From Anisakis pegreffii (lineage: Eukaryota; Nematoda; Chromadorea; Rhabditida; Anisakidae), in the NCBI GenBank assembly GCA_035041965.1, contig JAPYMA010000079.1, positions 1 to 64,000 on the forward strand: 64,000 nt of DNA, read 5' to 3'. Every line of letters starts with the position of its first letter. Position 1 is the stretch's first letter. This document shows positions 23,714-35,099 of this stretch, piece by piece. A model generated the notes under the pieces. That model searched no databases. It saw only the letters and a program-made list of their open reading frames with translations, and had not been told where the DNA came from. The position numbers were made by a program, and so were the translations under genes.

Positions 23714-24621
23714 CTGCAAATAACATTCTCTACATCCATCTTTAACACAATATCATCCATGATTGGTACTGCGCGAATTAGCGTTATGCTCTGAAAAGTG
23801 CTGAAGATATATTCGAAATATATCCATAAATTCATCTCTGCTTTAGGCTTGACCATGATTTCCTATGGTTTTGTTTTGGTTATACGAAATTTTGAGTGTT
23901 CTCTAGACGTGAACCGAAGCGCTGTGTTCTCTGACCGGCGTGAACCATCAAAACCGGTTTTCTAATTACTGAATGAGCCAAGTAGTCTTTTCCAATTCGA
24001 TCGTTCAGAATTGAATTGTGGTTATCAGCAGCACGAATGTACGAACATATGATTAACAGATAGTCCAGGAAACAGTAATCACAGATGATTCCATTGGAAA
24101 AGTTCGCAGTCATTTCAGAACAACAGTAAGTGTGTTTGATTAATATTTATTTGCATAAAGCAACTGCCCAGTTGAAAATGTTACTTGAGTGTTATTATCT
24201 GCAACACTTGATCTGCTTCGTTGATCATTGTTTTGCATCGCTAAATTTGTGTTTATGTACCGTAGCGTTGCTGTTGATGTTGTTGCTGGTCGTTCTCGTG
24301 ACGAATGAGCGTCACGTCGGTAATTGAAATTGTAACTGAGTGATTGATCTATTTGCAATGATTTATTGCTGAAATATAGAGGAGCTTAAGCATTCCCCAG
24401 TGCCCTTTCCCATCTTGAGCAGATTCTCCAGTTGGTGGTTGAAGTTTGGAAAAGTTGCTTGATCAGTGAAATATCACGTGAATACCAATCACCGCTATCA
24501 GAGAAATCAGTTTCAGTATGAAAACAACTCCGCGGAAGTGGCGCAATCGTCAGTCATGTTAACGATCAGTTTAAATTTTATAAGTTCAAGCAATTCGATA
24601 ATGGACATTGCTGAATTCTGA
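23714..24621. other. Gap, possible upstream exons unproven
   Basis: A minus-strand open frame at 23880-24113 could be an upstream exon of the Ser/Thr-rich gene, but it ends in a stop without a clear donor. No gene is called. Confidence 0.35.
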
Positions 24622-27338
24622 CTAATTCAGATGTCGTTGTGTACCACATCGTCGGATTCTTGCAATCGAGAAGCCACGATTGTCGGGTGGATTGGTCTCT
24701 GGTGGATGCAATTGGAATGTGCCAAAACAACTCTGAGTGCACTTTCTCATAGTAGTTCCTTTCGGTTGATAGCCACGAATTTTCTCGGCCAACAACGTCC
24801 ATCCAGCTATAACAACTTAGAAATCATAATTTTATCAGTGAGAGGTTGGCGAGTCTTGAAGCGAGTAAAACTGATAAATTATTGAAATGTCCTCAGTTCC
24901 AACTAACTGAAGTGGTTTCGGACACACGATCGCTTCTCCATTATACTCGAAGGGAGGACATCAAAACTTCACAATATAAAGATATAACTGTAATTGAGAA
25001 GATCAAAGTGGACTGACCCATATTCGAAGCGACCGATGAGATAGCGCTCATCCAAAAGCGCTGATCTTGAAGAGTCATTTGCTGGAAAGCACATCGACCA
25101 AATTCAGCATCTTTAATTGTACACTCCAACGTTTCCTGCAAATATGCTCACAGAGAAAGTTAATCAATGATGCTCTCTAAAATCAGCATAATAATTCAGG
25201 TACTTCATTAAAGTTCTACAGAAAAGAAGCCAGCCAGTCTCATGCATCGAACCAAACTCACGAAACTATTACAACTCACGTTCAGGTTTGGCCCATTTCG
25301 TCCAAGTGGTCCATCAACAGGAAAAATCAAATCGTTTCCATTGAACGATGGAATTAAAAGTCTGAAATTTGGACTAACGGATGAGAATGCGAAGTAACGG
25401 ATCAGAATCAAGTATTAAGAACGAATTTCGCTGGGAAGTTGACTGAGTTGGTTTCTTTAAAAGCTTAAGAGTTCCATAAGCGATTGTAGAGTTTTTGAAC
25501 TTGCAAAATAAAGTTGGCTGATTTCGAGAAGTGCAGTATTATGCTGCTTACCTTCTCTCAACGATCGCCTCAAGTAAGGGTTGTTCCTCGATAACCGATT
25601 GCATTTGTGAACGTGCCACCATGCATCCGCCATACTCTCGTGCACGCATCGCTATTATTCGATTCACCTCCACGTATTTATCACTCCCATAACCTATTCC
25701 ACAGCATTTGATTGAGATATTGTCTCGCAATTATCATTCAGACGTTCCATTTGTGTTTTAACAAAACAAATGGGCTCGAAATTTGTTTGAAATGAGTTGA
25801 ATGCCTTCACCTCACTTATTGTTAGAATATTTGTTGTTTTTTTTCACAAATTTATTTTGTAAGGTTAAAGTAATGGATGTGATTTCTGCTGAATGTTGTG
25901 ACTAATCGTAAGTATTGTGGTAAAATGCGATACCAGGTGTGAACTCGATAAGATTCAAGCGAAATAAAGCCATCAGCTCATTCCAGTTATCGGATTTGTT
26001 CGGATATGTCTTGAAACAAAACGGCATTAACGCCTGAGCTTGATGTCCTCGTGAAATGAAATACCATAGTGCTATCGTTACACCTCGCACACTCAATTTC
26101 TTGTTCTCTTCATCTGGATGAACATGTCTGCAATCCATATGCTCTACTTTCAGATCAATCCAGAACTATGACTTATTATTGCTAGAATCATTTCTATAAG
26201 CAATGAAAACAACTACCAGTTAAATATTTGCATAATGTCACGAATAGTTGACTGAGAAATTATCTGTTTGCATGAAATTGCTAATAATGATGTGCTAAAT
26301 CAGTGGTTCTCACGTTCGGGTGCTCCATTACCCCTTTTGATGATCTGATAGGCCCTCATCCTCTCCTCGACAACCTTAAAATTACCCAAAACGGGTAATT
26401 TCACTTCCAATGAGAATCACTGCCCTAGACCATTGTGTTGCCCATTATTGCAATTGATTACGATTGCATGGAAGCTATTGTCTGTGACACGCTCACTTCA
26501 TGCTGATTCACATGGATTCTCATTCTTTTCAGACGTTTTGTATTCACTCTCATAGCTATTGCATGAGAATACCGTTCTCTTCATGACTTTTTATCATTCT
26601 CTTCGTCTCATTTCGCTTAACAGTTACAATCAAATTCTTATTCTGTGACATACACTATTTACTTGATACGTTGACGAGTGTTGACAACCGACGTCAACAA
26701 TACAACAATTGAATGATATTACAAAACAATGTTCGAGAGTCTAATGATCAATTATAGAGTGTATTTGATAGAATGAGAATTTGATTTGAATTGTTGAATG
26801 AAATGAATGAGAAATTAGCAGAAGAGAACAATTTTGGTGATATCAGTTATGAGAGTGATTACAACAGCAAGGAAAAGAATGAAAACTCTGTTAAAACGAA
26901 AGAAAACCCTGTCAGACCCTGATGAGCTAGTGATATTCAGAAAATAGGAGGATGATGAGCTTACCCAAGTTAAAAAACACCCTCACAATGGCGCTCAGTC
27001 AGAACATAACAAGTGTACGAAATACTAATTTCCCGACTTCCTCCGTTACTTCTTGACACCTTCAAATTACCCAAAATGGGTAATTTCACCCCCTATGAGA
27101 ACCACTGTGCTAAATGAAGGAATAATAGAGTGTAGCATAACTAATATTTAATGCAGGTATAACAGTTAATAGGAGTAGTAGTGAATATGTTGAATGAAGC
27201 ATTAATGTAAGGAAAGGCTAACGCAAATCCCACTTCAACACCATTTATGAAAATTGGTCTTAACAACTGATCATTGATCCTCTCTCTAACTGATTCTTGC
27301 CAGCGATCACCAATCACCGAGAGTGGTTTAGAAATCAT
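24622..27338 (-). CDS. NYN/Zc3h12a-like RNase-fold protein (RDE-8/Regnase type), acidic active-site residues replaced
   Basis: Member of the NYN (PIN-like) ribonuclease family, which in nematodes includes RDE-8, NYN-1/2 and ERI-9 in small-RNA silencing and REGE-1 in mRNA decay. Exons: 27338-27223, 26127-25934, 25693-25552, 25361-25280, 25135-25018, 24815-24622, all in phase, 281 aa. Landmarks are LRPIFINGVEVGFA (residues 26-39), VRGVTIALWYFISRGH, EVNRIIAMRAREYGG (112-126) and PVDGPLGRNGPNL, in Regnase order. By my alignment every acidic catalytic position is substituted: Asn32, Val113, Asn114, Ser132 and Ser136 stand where Regnase has Asp. The first intron carries a hAT-type transposon. The start Met and the last exon are the least certain parts. 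No CCCH zinc finger was seen. Confidence 0.8.
26293..26300. repeat. 8-bp target site duplication, left copy
   Basis: TGCTAAAT directly precedes the left terminal repeat of the transposon. The same 8 bp follow its right end at 27108-27115. Confidence 0.85.
26301..27107. mobile_element. Non-autonomous hAT-type DNA transposon (about 807 bp)
   Basis: The element is bounded by terminal inverted repeats CAGTGGTTCTCA (26301-26312) and its complement ending at 27107. It is flanked by an 8-bp duplication, TGCTAAAT. The TIR beginning CAGTG and the 8-bp duplication are hallmarks of the hAT superfamily. No transposase frame is present. Palindromic TTACCC..GGGTAA blocks lie near both ends. A second TIR-like sequence ends at about 26423, so 26301-26423 resembles a miniature element joined to the longer internal region. 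It sits in the first intron of the NYN gene. Confidence 0.85.
27108..27115. repeat. 8-bp target site duplication, right copy
   Basis: TGCTAAAT, identical to 26293-26300, directly follows the right terminal repeat. Confidence 0.85.
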
Positions 27339-28227
27339 TCTTTGTGTTTACTTTTGCTTGTTTGTTGGATAATGTTAAACTTAATTGGTGATCAATTTGT
27401 TTTGTTGATTGTTACGATGATCAATTGCACAGATCACCTGAATTTTCATCTTAATCGAAACACTTCTTTGTAAGTCATTCATTTAGATCTCTAAGTTTCA
27501 GCATTGTAAAAGTTCATCTACGTAAGTGCAATGGGGATTATCCAGTTCAAGTGATAAATTCAACATACGAATGATCTACCTCAAGCACCATTTGCTCCTC
27601 ATCAGAGCCAGATTCAACTTGCACTTTTGAATTTCTCAAGTGAATGTATTAAGCAAACACCGTTCTTTCGACCATATCTCCCGATTATTTAGGGGTATCC
27701 AATTAAAGAACTAACTGTTGATAAAATGAACGAAGAGTGGCACCAACCACTCTACGGCAGCGCTATTGAAACATGAATGTGATACTTATTGCAAGCATTT
27801 ATATATCAGGTTCAATCCGCGACTACTGCATATTCAAATTAATTTGCAACAAATTTGTATACATCTCCGAATCGTTTTTGCATTATTCATTCATCGCTGC
27901 TGCATTCAGTGGTTATATTATTGCTGTCGGTGATAAATAATGAAATGTTCTTCTAGGGAACAAGTTCTTAGAAGTATAATGGATGCACTCGCACACACAT
28001 TAGAGCAGCTAATGGCCGCGTTACTGATCTTCATTCATTGCTATCATATAAATTTGCTTTTGATTGGACATTCAAACGAATGAGGTTTCCGTAAGATGTA
28101 GTTCAAATAGTTCATTCGAATGAATCAGCATGTACAACAGGATTAGTTCGAATGGTTATTATTCACAAGTACACGGATACAGAAGAAGGCAAGCAATGAT
28201 CATCAATCACTTCAGATCACATCACAA
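27339..28227. other. Intergenic, no supported gene
   Basis: This is the upstream flank of the NYN gene and the 3' flank of the DB-module gene. No coding signal or repeat was recognised. Confidence 0.5.
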
Positions 28228-29928
28228 TCATTTACGTCGTTGCGTTCCTTCGATATCATCCCAGAAACAAGTCTTCATGTTTTCGAACCGATCGAAACAT
28301 GCTAAATACGTGATGTCCAGCTGAGTGACGATTCCTAAGATTGCAATTATTATAAAGGATTCGCCAGAAGCCCTTGCAAATAAATGATAGCAAGTAATCA
28401 GTGAAGAGCGATAGCAAAAGTTTGTGAGGTTTGAGATCGAATCGTTGCAAATTTCAGGGAGGAGAAGGACAGAAGCAACGAACCGGGACGTTGATCGCAG
28501 AAGACCAAGCACTTGTCGGCAGCAATGGTGTTGGTCACACCATTGCGAATACAACACTCACGATGGTCACGGCCTTGTGCTGCACAATACTGCATCTCTC
28601 TCATTGCCTCCAGAGGACATGCATCTTGCTTGAAGAACATTGCTGTCAACTGAAATATTTATTCGATTTCAGGCATCATTCTATCGATGAGAAATGCTCG
28701 TGAAAGAGTTGACGGTTGGTTGTATTCTCATTAATGGCTGTCGATAGTTGCAGATGAACCTTACCGCCTGCTTCGTATACGAATGAAAATTGCACTTTTG
28801 AAGGCACGCATCTGGTAGCTGTCGATCCATACAACAACTCAAGAAAGCCTCGTTCGGACTCTGAAAGTATGACTGAAATACGTGACAATAAGCTGGATAT
28901 ATAGATTTTGTTCGCTTGTGATGAAACATTAAGATATCATCTGAACGAGTGAATGTTATTGATTGGATTAATTGCACAAGATAACTGCAATTTTAGGTCG
29001 GTCTGGAAGCTACGTTAGGCACTCACGTACCACAGCAACGTCTGCATGATGCCTACGATCACCTGTCGACGGAACATCGCTCGCTATCGGTCTTGCAGAC
29101 AGTTCTCGGAGCGGTTCCACTCTACCGCTCTCTTCTTGTGAATATTCTCTAGAATATGATTTTGAACTCAGTGTAAACTCAATGAAATGGGAATTGGCGA
29201 TTGATATCAATCGAGTAATGGTGATTTTGAAACGAGTTATCAAACTTTGAAAGTTTCAGTCTAACTGCCCGAAAACTTCCGGCCAAACCTAATATTTCAA
29301 TGGTGAATTTCCATCTTAACTTTCCAAAAAAAAGGTCCATTCATCGTTTGAAAAGTGCGAATGAATGTATCGATACAAAAATTTTGTTTGTTGAATTGTT
29401 TATGAAGATACCGCAGTCGTCGGAAAGCCTCCAACGACGAAGAAGTCTCTCCATCAACAGCGTAAAGATTCTTCGAGGCTCTTGCTCGAAGTTTATAGCA
29501 ACCGTACTGGCCACATCCATACGACGGGGCACATTGACATTGAATTTGCGTGCTCATCACTGGCTGTGGAGTGCAGATTGCTGACCCACCGCAGATACCA
29601 GTTGATGCACACTAAATATGAAATTGACTGTGGTTCCTCTCATGAACATAGCAGCTTCTTATGCGAGTAAGTAAATTGCTAGAAACAATTGACTGATTCA
29701 CTCACTCAGTAAGCATCAAAGAAGTAAAAATACTCTCGAAGGCATCATCAATCTTAAAAAGTTCGAATTATTGCCGAAACGATCTAATCATAAATTCTGA
29801 ATTAGCAGAATAAAAGAATGCTAAAAGGTGATTATGCGTTAAGAATATTATGCTAAAGGTACAGATTGTGCTGTTGGAATTAGGGTGACGGCCAGTAGAG
29901 CAGTGCCCATGATGAACCATGCAAACAT
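28228..29928 (-). CDS. Secreted DB-module protein, 6 exons
   Basis: Nematode-specific secreted protein with the cysteine-rich DB module; its molecular role is unknown. Exons: 29928-29863, 29611-29412, 29148-29031, 28860-28765, 28649-28484, 28334-28228, all in phase, 250 aa. Exon 1 is a signal peptide (MFAWFIMGTALLAVTLIPTA). The N-terminal Cys region has CASTGICGG and APSYGCGQYGCYKLRARA. A polar linker (exon 3) precedes the DB core: NEAFLSCCMDRQLPDACLQK, then CPLEAMREMQYCAAQGRDH, ECCIRNGV and KCLVFCDQRPG. The end, YLACFDRFENMKTCFWDD, matches the family's usual C-terminus. The cysteine spacing and segment order are those of the full-length family, so the gene looks intact. Confidence 0.93.
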
Positions 29929-32114
29929 CGTATTCCTACAAAATAAATTGCTTGTAAAACATTTGAACGATAACTTAAAGCTTCAGTAATTAGATGTAGA
30001 GTGCATAAAACCTTCTTGTGCCGGTCTCATTAGGACTACAATTTTTTGATTCATTAGGGTAGTGGAAAATCGATGTAAGGAAAATTTTATTCATTATTCT
30101 TTCACTTGCTGGAATTTTGCAGATTATGGGGTAGGAAAACTAAAAGTGAAACTTTATCAACGTAACGTGTAACCTTTTAGTGGTATGATGACGATAATGA
30201 ATTCCTAAATGGGCACCTACTTCAAAGTGACAGTCAGGAAGTGGCAACTGGAAAAGGTTGCCCGGTTGTTGCTATATATTTCTGAGTTAATGGGTGGTGA
30301 TCGTTGGTGGAAAAAAAATTTGAGATAACTTTATAATTTAGGAGGGTCTTAACAATGGAATGGTACAAAGAATGTGGTGCGTATTTGATACAACACAATA
30401 ATCGTACCAAATGTGATTAAGCAATCCAGTTTGAACGTTTCACTTCATTCACTGTTGCAATTTTTCTTCGGAGAATATATCAACAACCTAATCGTGAGGT
30501 AATTTTTCGCATTAACAGTGAACACTGCAAAGACGACCTCATCTCCAAAACCCTTCTTCTTTCAAGCTTGCGTGAACAGTAAGGTCAAAATCTTTTGTAA
30601 CATTCCGATAGAACAAGCCTTCGGCATTACTAGGGCTGAATGAAGTTTAACTGGCCAGAGATATGAATACATTAGCCATGTATGATTGATAATAAGGTAT
30701 TATAAGATATTCTGATTGACAATAACGTATTTAGGCATTTCATCTCTTCATCAGAGCAACGGTGCAACATCCGAAGCAAACAGTTTCATGAATTGTTGCT
30801 GTCTTCTTGCAATTTTTGTAGCCAATTTTGATGACAGTATTCTAAGATAGTTAAATATAACCATCGAAGAGATTATTTACAGTCGTCGTAATCTCTTGCA
30901 GAGAAATTACCCATCCACAGATGATCCCATAAAGATGATGTTTCGCTTTGATATGTTAAATAAATTTTGATTTTCTTTGTTGATATTTTTTAATTCATGT
31001 TTGTGACTGCATACGAACAGTTGAACATCGAATAGTGCTCAAATTTAAGAAGAAAATTATCTTCATGGTAACTTGCATCTTGTTTAGCAACAACAACAAC
31101 AACATTATTGCATAAGTCGTAATTACTGAACATCTTTTATGAATAACTCTGACTTATACGCCCAAATTGACGTGCGTAGTTTCACTGATTATATGTTATA
31201 ATAGATCCCAGTGAAAATAATCTATTCATATCGATGGAATATAATAGACGAACTGCCCTAAACACTGCATTACTGCATCACCAACATCAAAAAAAAATAC
31301 AATTTCATTAACACTTTCTATGGCTTTCATAATTGCTTATGAAATTACTCAACGTGACAATTTTCACAATTTAAGGAAGTGAACGATGAGGTTGGAAAAC
31401 GGAGAAAATTTTCTAAAATTGACGACAATATCACTACGAAAATGTAACCAGTTTGTATAATTTTGCATTTCTGCCTTACCTCGGCAGGGTTGAATATTTT
31501 CAGTTTATGAAGTTCAAACCCATGACTCTGACAAGAGTTTCAATGCAGTAACATTTCAACAGTGGGCAATTTATCTGATTCGGGCATACTACTGCACTAT
31601 GGCAGGATTCATTTTAACAGTGACGAAAGATTGCAAATTGTTTCGAGTGACCATTCCCAATAACAAGCAGTTGCTGGGTGAGTGATGAAAACTGAACTGT
31701 TGGTATCTTGCGGTGATCGTCAGAAATGATAATAATAACATCAAATAAATTTTGATGTTGATAAATTTTTTCACGAACACTATTGTGAACTATACGATTA
31801 CAACCTAAACGATTTACAAACTAAAGGTTACAACGTGAATCAAAGAATAACTCTGGTGATTACGCGAAAAACTTGTTCCTTAAAATTTCCTCACTGCATT
31901 TTCTTGATTAGTCTACCCCCTACATCTTATGAAACATAAGAAACGAATATAAATCTTGAAATAAATGAATAAAAAGAAAAAAACAATACAGATTTGCCTT
32001 TGTGCCAAGTGTGGCAACCTGTCACCAATGAACACATTGACTTACCTTTCAAAAGCGGGAATTTTAAAATTTTTAGAAATAACCGTCACAGACAACCCGC
32101 CCTGATCGTTTTTG
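29929..32114. other. Intergenic, no supported gene
   Basis: AT-rich sequence with short low-complexity runs such as a CAA run at about 31087. A minus-strand frame at 31589-31780 starts with a hydrophobic leader, but nothing supports its expression. The DB gene promoter should lie at the left end. Confidence 0.5.
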
Positions 32115-32169
32115 GGGGCCCACTGACCGCTAGACGGGTGCCGAAGTGCCGTTTCGCGGTCAGCGCCCC
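32115..32169. repeat. Strong GC-rich hairpin
   Basis: CTGACCGC (32123-32130) pairs with GCGGTCAG (32156-32163). An inner GACGG/CCGTT pairing and an outer GGGG/CCCC pairing extend the stem. It lies in an island that is clearly more GC-rich than its surroundings. Confidence 0.65.
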
Positions 32170-32527
32170 AGAAAAGAAAAGCCTGACTTCCAGTTCAACG
32201 TATCTTCGGGTAGAAAACGTCTTATCGGCCCTGACTGATCCGAGCTGATAAGCAGCCATTTACTACCCAAAGCACCAGAGCGATGGCTGTGTCATCCGAT
32301 GAAAATGAACCTATCCAGACCCTTCCAAGTCTCACAAAAACATCGACAGCCTCAATCTCTGGTCTGAACTGGAAATCAGGTGGTACCACCTAGCTAGTGA
32401 ACACGTCCCCGTTACTGGTGACCCGAATTCCACCACCCAAAAGGTAATTTTTGATCCATTCATCCGTAAACATTGTCTAATACAAAATACAAAAAGTGAA
32501 AATCATTCACTAGCCGGGCAGTACCGA

Positions 32528-32592
32528 TTGAAAGAGCTCTTATAACCACACGAAGGTGGCCGGAAGACGAAGTTCCTCAAGAGCTCTTTCAA
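32528..32592. repeat. 14-bp perfect inverted repeat
   Basis: TTGAAAGAGCTCTT (32528-32541) and AAGAGCTCTTTCAA (32579-32592) are perfect complements around a 37-nt loop. The loop contains a smaller CCAC..GTGG stem. Confidence 0.9.
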
Positions 32593-32603
32593 AAATGAAA
32601 AAC

Positions 32604-32690
32604 AACAATAACAATAAACAAACAACAACAACAAAAAGAAACAAACAACAACAAAAATAAACGAAAAATAACAACACCCCCTCCCCAAAA
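32604..32690. repeat. CAA/AAC-rich low-complexity tract
   Basis: An adenine- and AAC-rich stretch with little guanine lies immediately after the inverted repeat. It is low-complexity DNA with no coding potential on the plus strand. Confidence 0.8.
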
Positions 32691-33400
32691 CTTTTACACT
32701 TCTCACATAAATCACATCAAAAATGAAAGTGGAAAAAAATCACAGCATACAACACACAAAGCATCATAACAGATAACACATATCAAGCCACAGCACACAA
32801 AATATATCACATAACAACATATATCACAGCAAATCATGCAACTTATCACAGATATTTAAGCAGTAACAAAAAAACAGACGTCACGACACCAGTTCATCAC
32901 AACAATTAATTCGTCTCCATCACGGGAAATTGACGAATTCAACACATAAAGTAGAACACCGCCCTGAAGCACTAAATTTGTTATCATCAGATAAAACCAT
33001 AGAACAATATCTCTAACAATTGTAGTATATGATACATTCGGAATGATTCCAACGGAATATATGCAACTAACCTAAATGACTGAGTTCCGTTACCTAATCT
33101 TTTACTGCATTCGAAATAAAAAATTAATGAAGGATAAACAAAAAATACGGGAAGCATAGATTCATTGCACAGCATGCATTTGGAAGAAAACTTAAGCATG
33201 AAAAGAGGGGTATGATAGCAAAGAAGAAAGCCATGCAGATTTCAATAAAACTCATCGAGTTTCACATGAAATTAAAAGCTGCCGAATATTCTAATTTTAT
33301 GAAGCAGGGATATCCTGTGGCTAACGATAAGCGTTTATAGAGTCTCTTAAAAGAGACGATATGTTGAAAAAGAAATGAACAAAGTTTGGTTTATTGTCTT

Positions 33401-33424
33401 GGTGGCCCTAAAGAGGGCCGTTGG
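33401..33424 (-). promoter_or_regulatory. Solitary histone-type 3' stem-loop
   Basis: Read on the minus strand, the sequence is ACGGCCCTCTTTAGGGCCAC. This is the stem-loop of replication-dependent histone mRNAs: a 6-bp stem and a 4-nt loop that fit GGYYYUHHUHARRRCC, with CAAC before and ACCA after. No histone reading frame ends in the few hundred bases upstream on this strand. It therefore appears to be a remnant, or to have been captured by other DNA. Confidence 0.6.
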
Positions 33425-33579
33425 GTTTTATTTGGTCGAAACCTAGCCACTGCGCAGCCTCAGATCCTAGCGTCTGCAAAAAAGCGTCGCCTAAAAAAAC
33501 ATTCCCTGCTCAATAAAAAAAAATTGGGAGGTAAACAACTGATAAGTCAAGGATGAAAAGATTCTTAACTCATAAATAC

Positions 33580-34138
33580 ATAAGGAAATATTTATTAACT
33601 TATTACCTTCCCGTGATGAACCAACAGCAGCGACTGCTGAACGATCGAGCTGAACCGGCTATTCCGTCGTTGAACCATCATTCATACACCCGGTCGAATG
33701 CCATCCAGTGAATGAAAGTTTTTAATATTAGCAATTAGAATATACTCATACGCTCATAACCAAACAACTCAAATAAAAAAGAAGAAAATGTCACAGAAAG
33801 ATTCCTATCCTTTTGAATAGTTGTTTGACTGGCCAGAGACATAGACACCACATTCATCTAGAACCCGAGGTCACCCGCCGCTGTCCATAGAGACATGGTA
33901 GTCTGACGGTACGGATGCCGGGTTCACCCGGAACCGGGATAGGGTTTCTCCTTGGGTTATCAGCCCATTCTCCCGGACACACTGCATTTGCACACCTACA
34001 GGGAGCTAGGAAATGCAATGTCTATGTCTGTGACCCGACTAACAACGGATCAACAAAACTTAGGAATCATTCCGTGAACATTCTCACCTACTTCATGAAA
34101 CTAATGTCCACGAAAAAAAAGAGTAAATAATACATAAG
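33580..34138. repeat. Tandem repeat unit A (about 0.56 kb)
   Basis: First of two full diverged copies plus one partial. The unit has an AT-rich part (AATATTTATnAA, ATGAAAGTTTTTAATATTAG) and a GC-rich core of about 250 bp at 33840-34090, which begins near CCCGAGGTCACCCGCCGCTG. The core is much better conserved between copies than the AT-rich part. Confidence 0.85.
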
Positions 34139-34660
34139 AAAATATTTATCAATCTACTTACCCGTGATGAAATTGCATCGGCTACTCAACGGTTCCATTG
34201 CAACGCCCATCCTGCTGTTGATCCATCATTCGAATTCCCAATCGAATGCCATTGAGTCAATGAAAGTTTTTAATATTAGCGATTGGAATATGTCTATGAG
34301 AATATAATGAAACAATAGAAACAAAAAGAAGAAAACGTCACGAAACGATTCCTATCCTTTTGAGTATTTGCTTGACTGGCCAGAGACATATATACCACAT
34401 TTACCTAGTACCCGAGGTCACCCGCCGCTGTCCATGAGAACATGGAAGTTTGACGGTACGGATGCCGGGTTCACCCGGAACCGGGATAGGATTTCTCCTT
34501 GGGTTATCAGCCCATTCTCCCGGACACACTGCATTCGCACACCTACAGGGCGCTAGAAAATGCAGTGTATATGTCTCCGACCCGTCTAACAACGTAACAA
34601 CAATACCTAGCAATCGTTCCGTGAACTAAGGTTAAAAAAAGAATAAATAATACGCAAAGA
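34139..34660. repeat. Tandem repeat unit B (about 0.52 kb)
   Basis: Second full copy. Its GC-rich core (about 34400-34615) matches unit A with few changes, including the self-complementary block CCGGGTTCACCCGG. The AT-rich flank has diverged more and lost some bases. Confidence 0.85.
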
Positions 34661-34815
34661 AATATTTATCAAATTATTACCTTTCCTCGATTAACCAATT
34701 GTTGCATTGATTCGAGTCGAGTCACGTTGTTGATCTATCATCCATCTTCCCAATCGAATGTCATTGAGTGCATGAAAGTTGTTAACATTAGCAATTGGAA
34801 TATATCTATACGCTT
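34661..34815. repeat. Tandem repeat unit C, partial
   Basis: Only the first 155 bp or so of the unit, ending around the ATGAAAGTTnTTAA..ATTAGCAATTGGAATAT block. The GC-rich core is absent. Confidence 0.75.
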
Positions 34816-35099
34816 GGAAAATGTCTATACGAATATATTTATAAATCCCTTTTGGATGGATTTCTTAAACTCATCAACTAACTTATTAGCACTTATGACA
34901 GACAATAACTGCACTGGCATGGGAGATAAGGATGTCATCATAGAAGTGTATGAATGCCGTCATGACACTAGCTAATAGATAAGCTTCGGCGAGTAACCAC
35001 AAACACCTGAGAGATTTCTCCTTATAATGCATTTAGCAACATTGAACTGAGTGAAGCAATTTCATATGTGCAAGCCAATGGTCAACCCGATTATAATTC

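Noticed and set aside
24578..24802. Minus-strand frame of 74 codons (SWLSTERNYYEKVHSELFW)
   Set aside because: It overlaps the last NYN exon in another frame; the phase 1 junction at 25018 requires the frame with EKIRGYQPKGTTMRKC instead.
33440..33490. Minus-strand TGCGCAGTGGC resembles the 5' end of U4 snRNA
   Set aside because: Similarity ends after about 11 bases; the rest of U4, including its conserved stem, is absent.
33915..34613. Open frames of 60-70 codons in the tandem repeat cores
   Set aside because: The frames are not shared between the two copies and end differently; the conserved feature is the DNA, not a protein.
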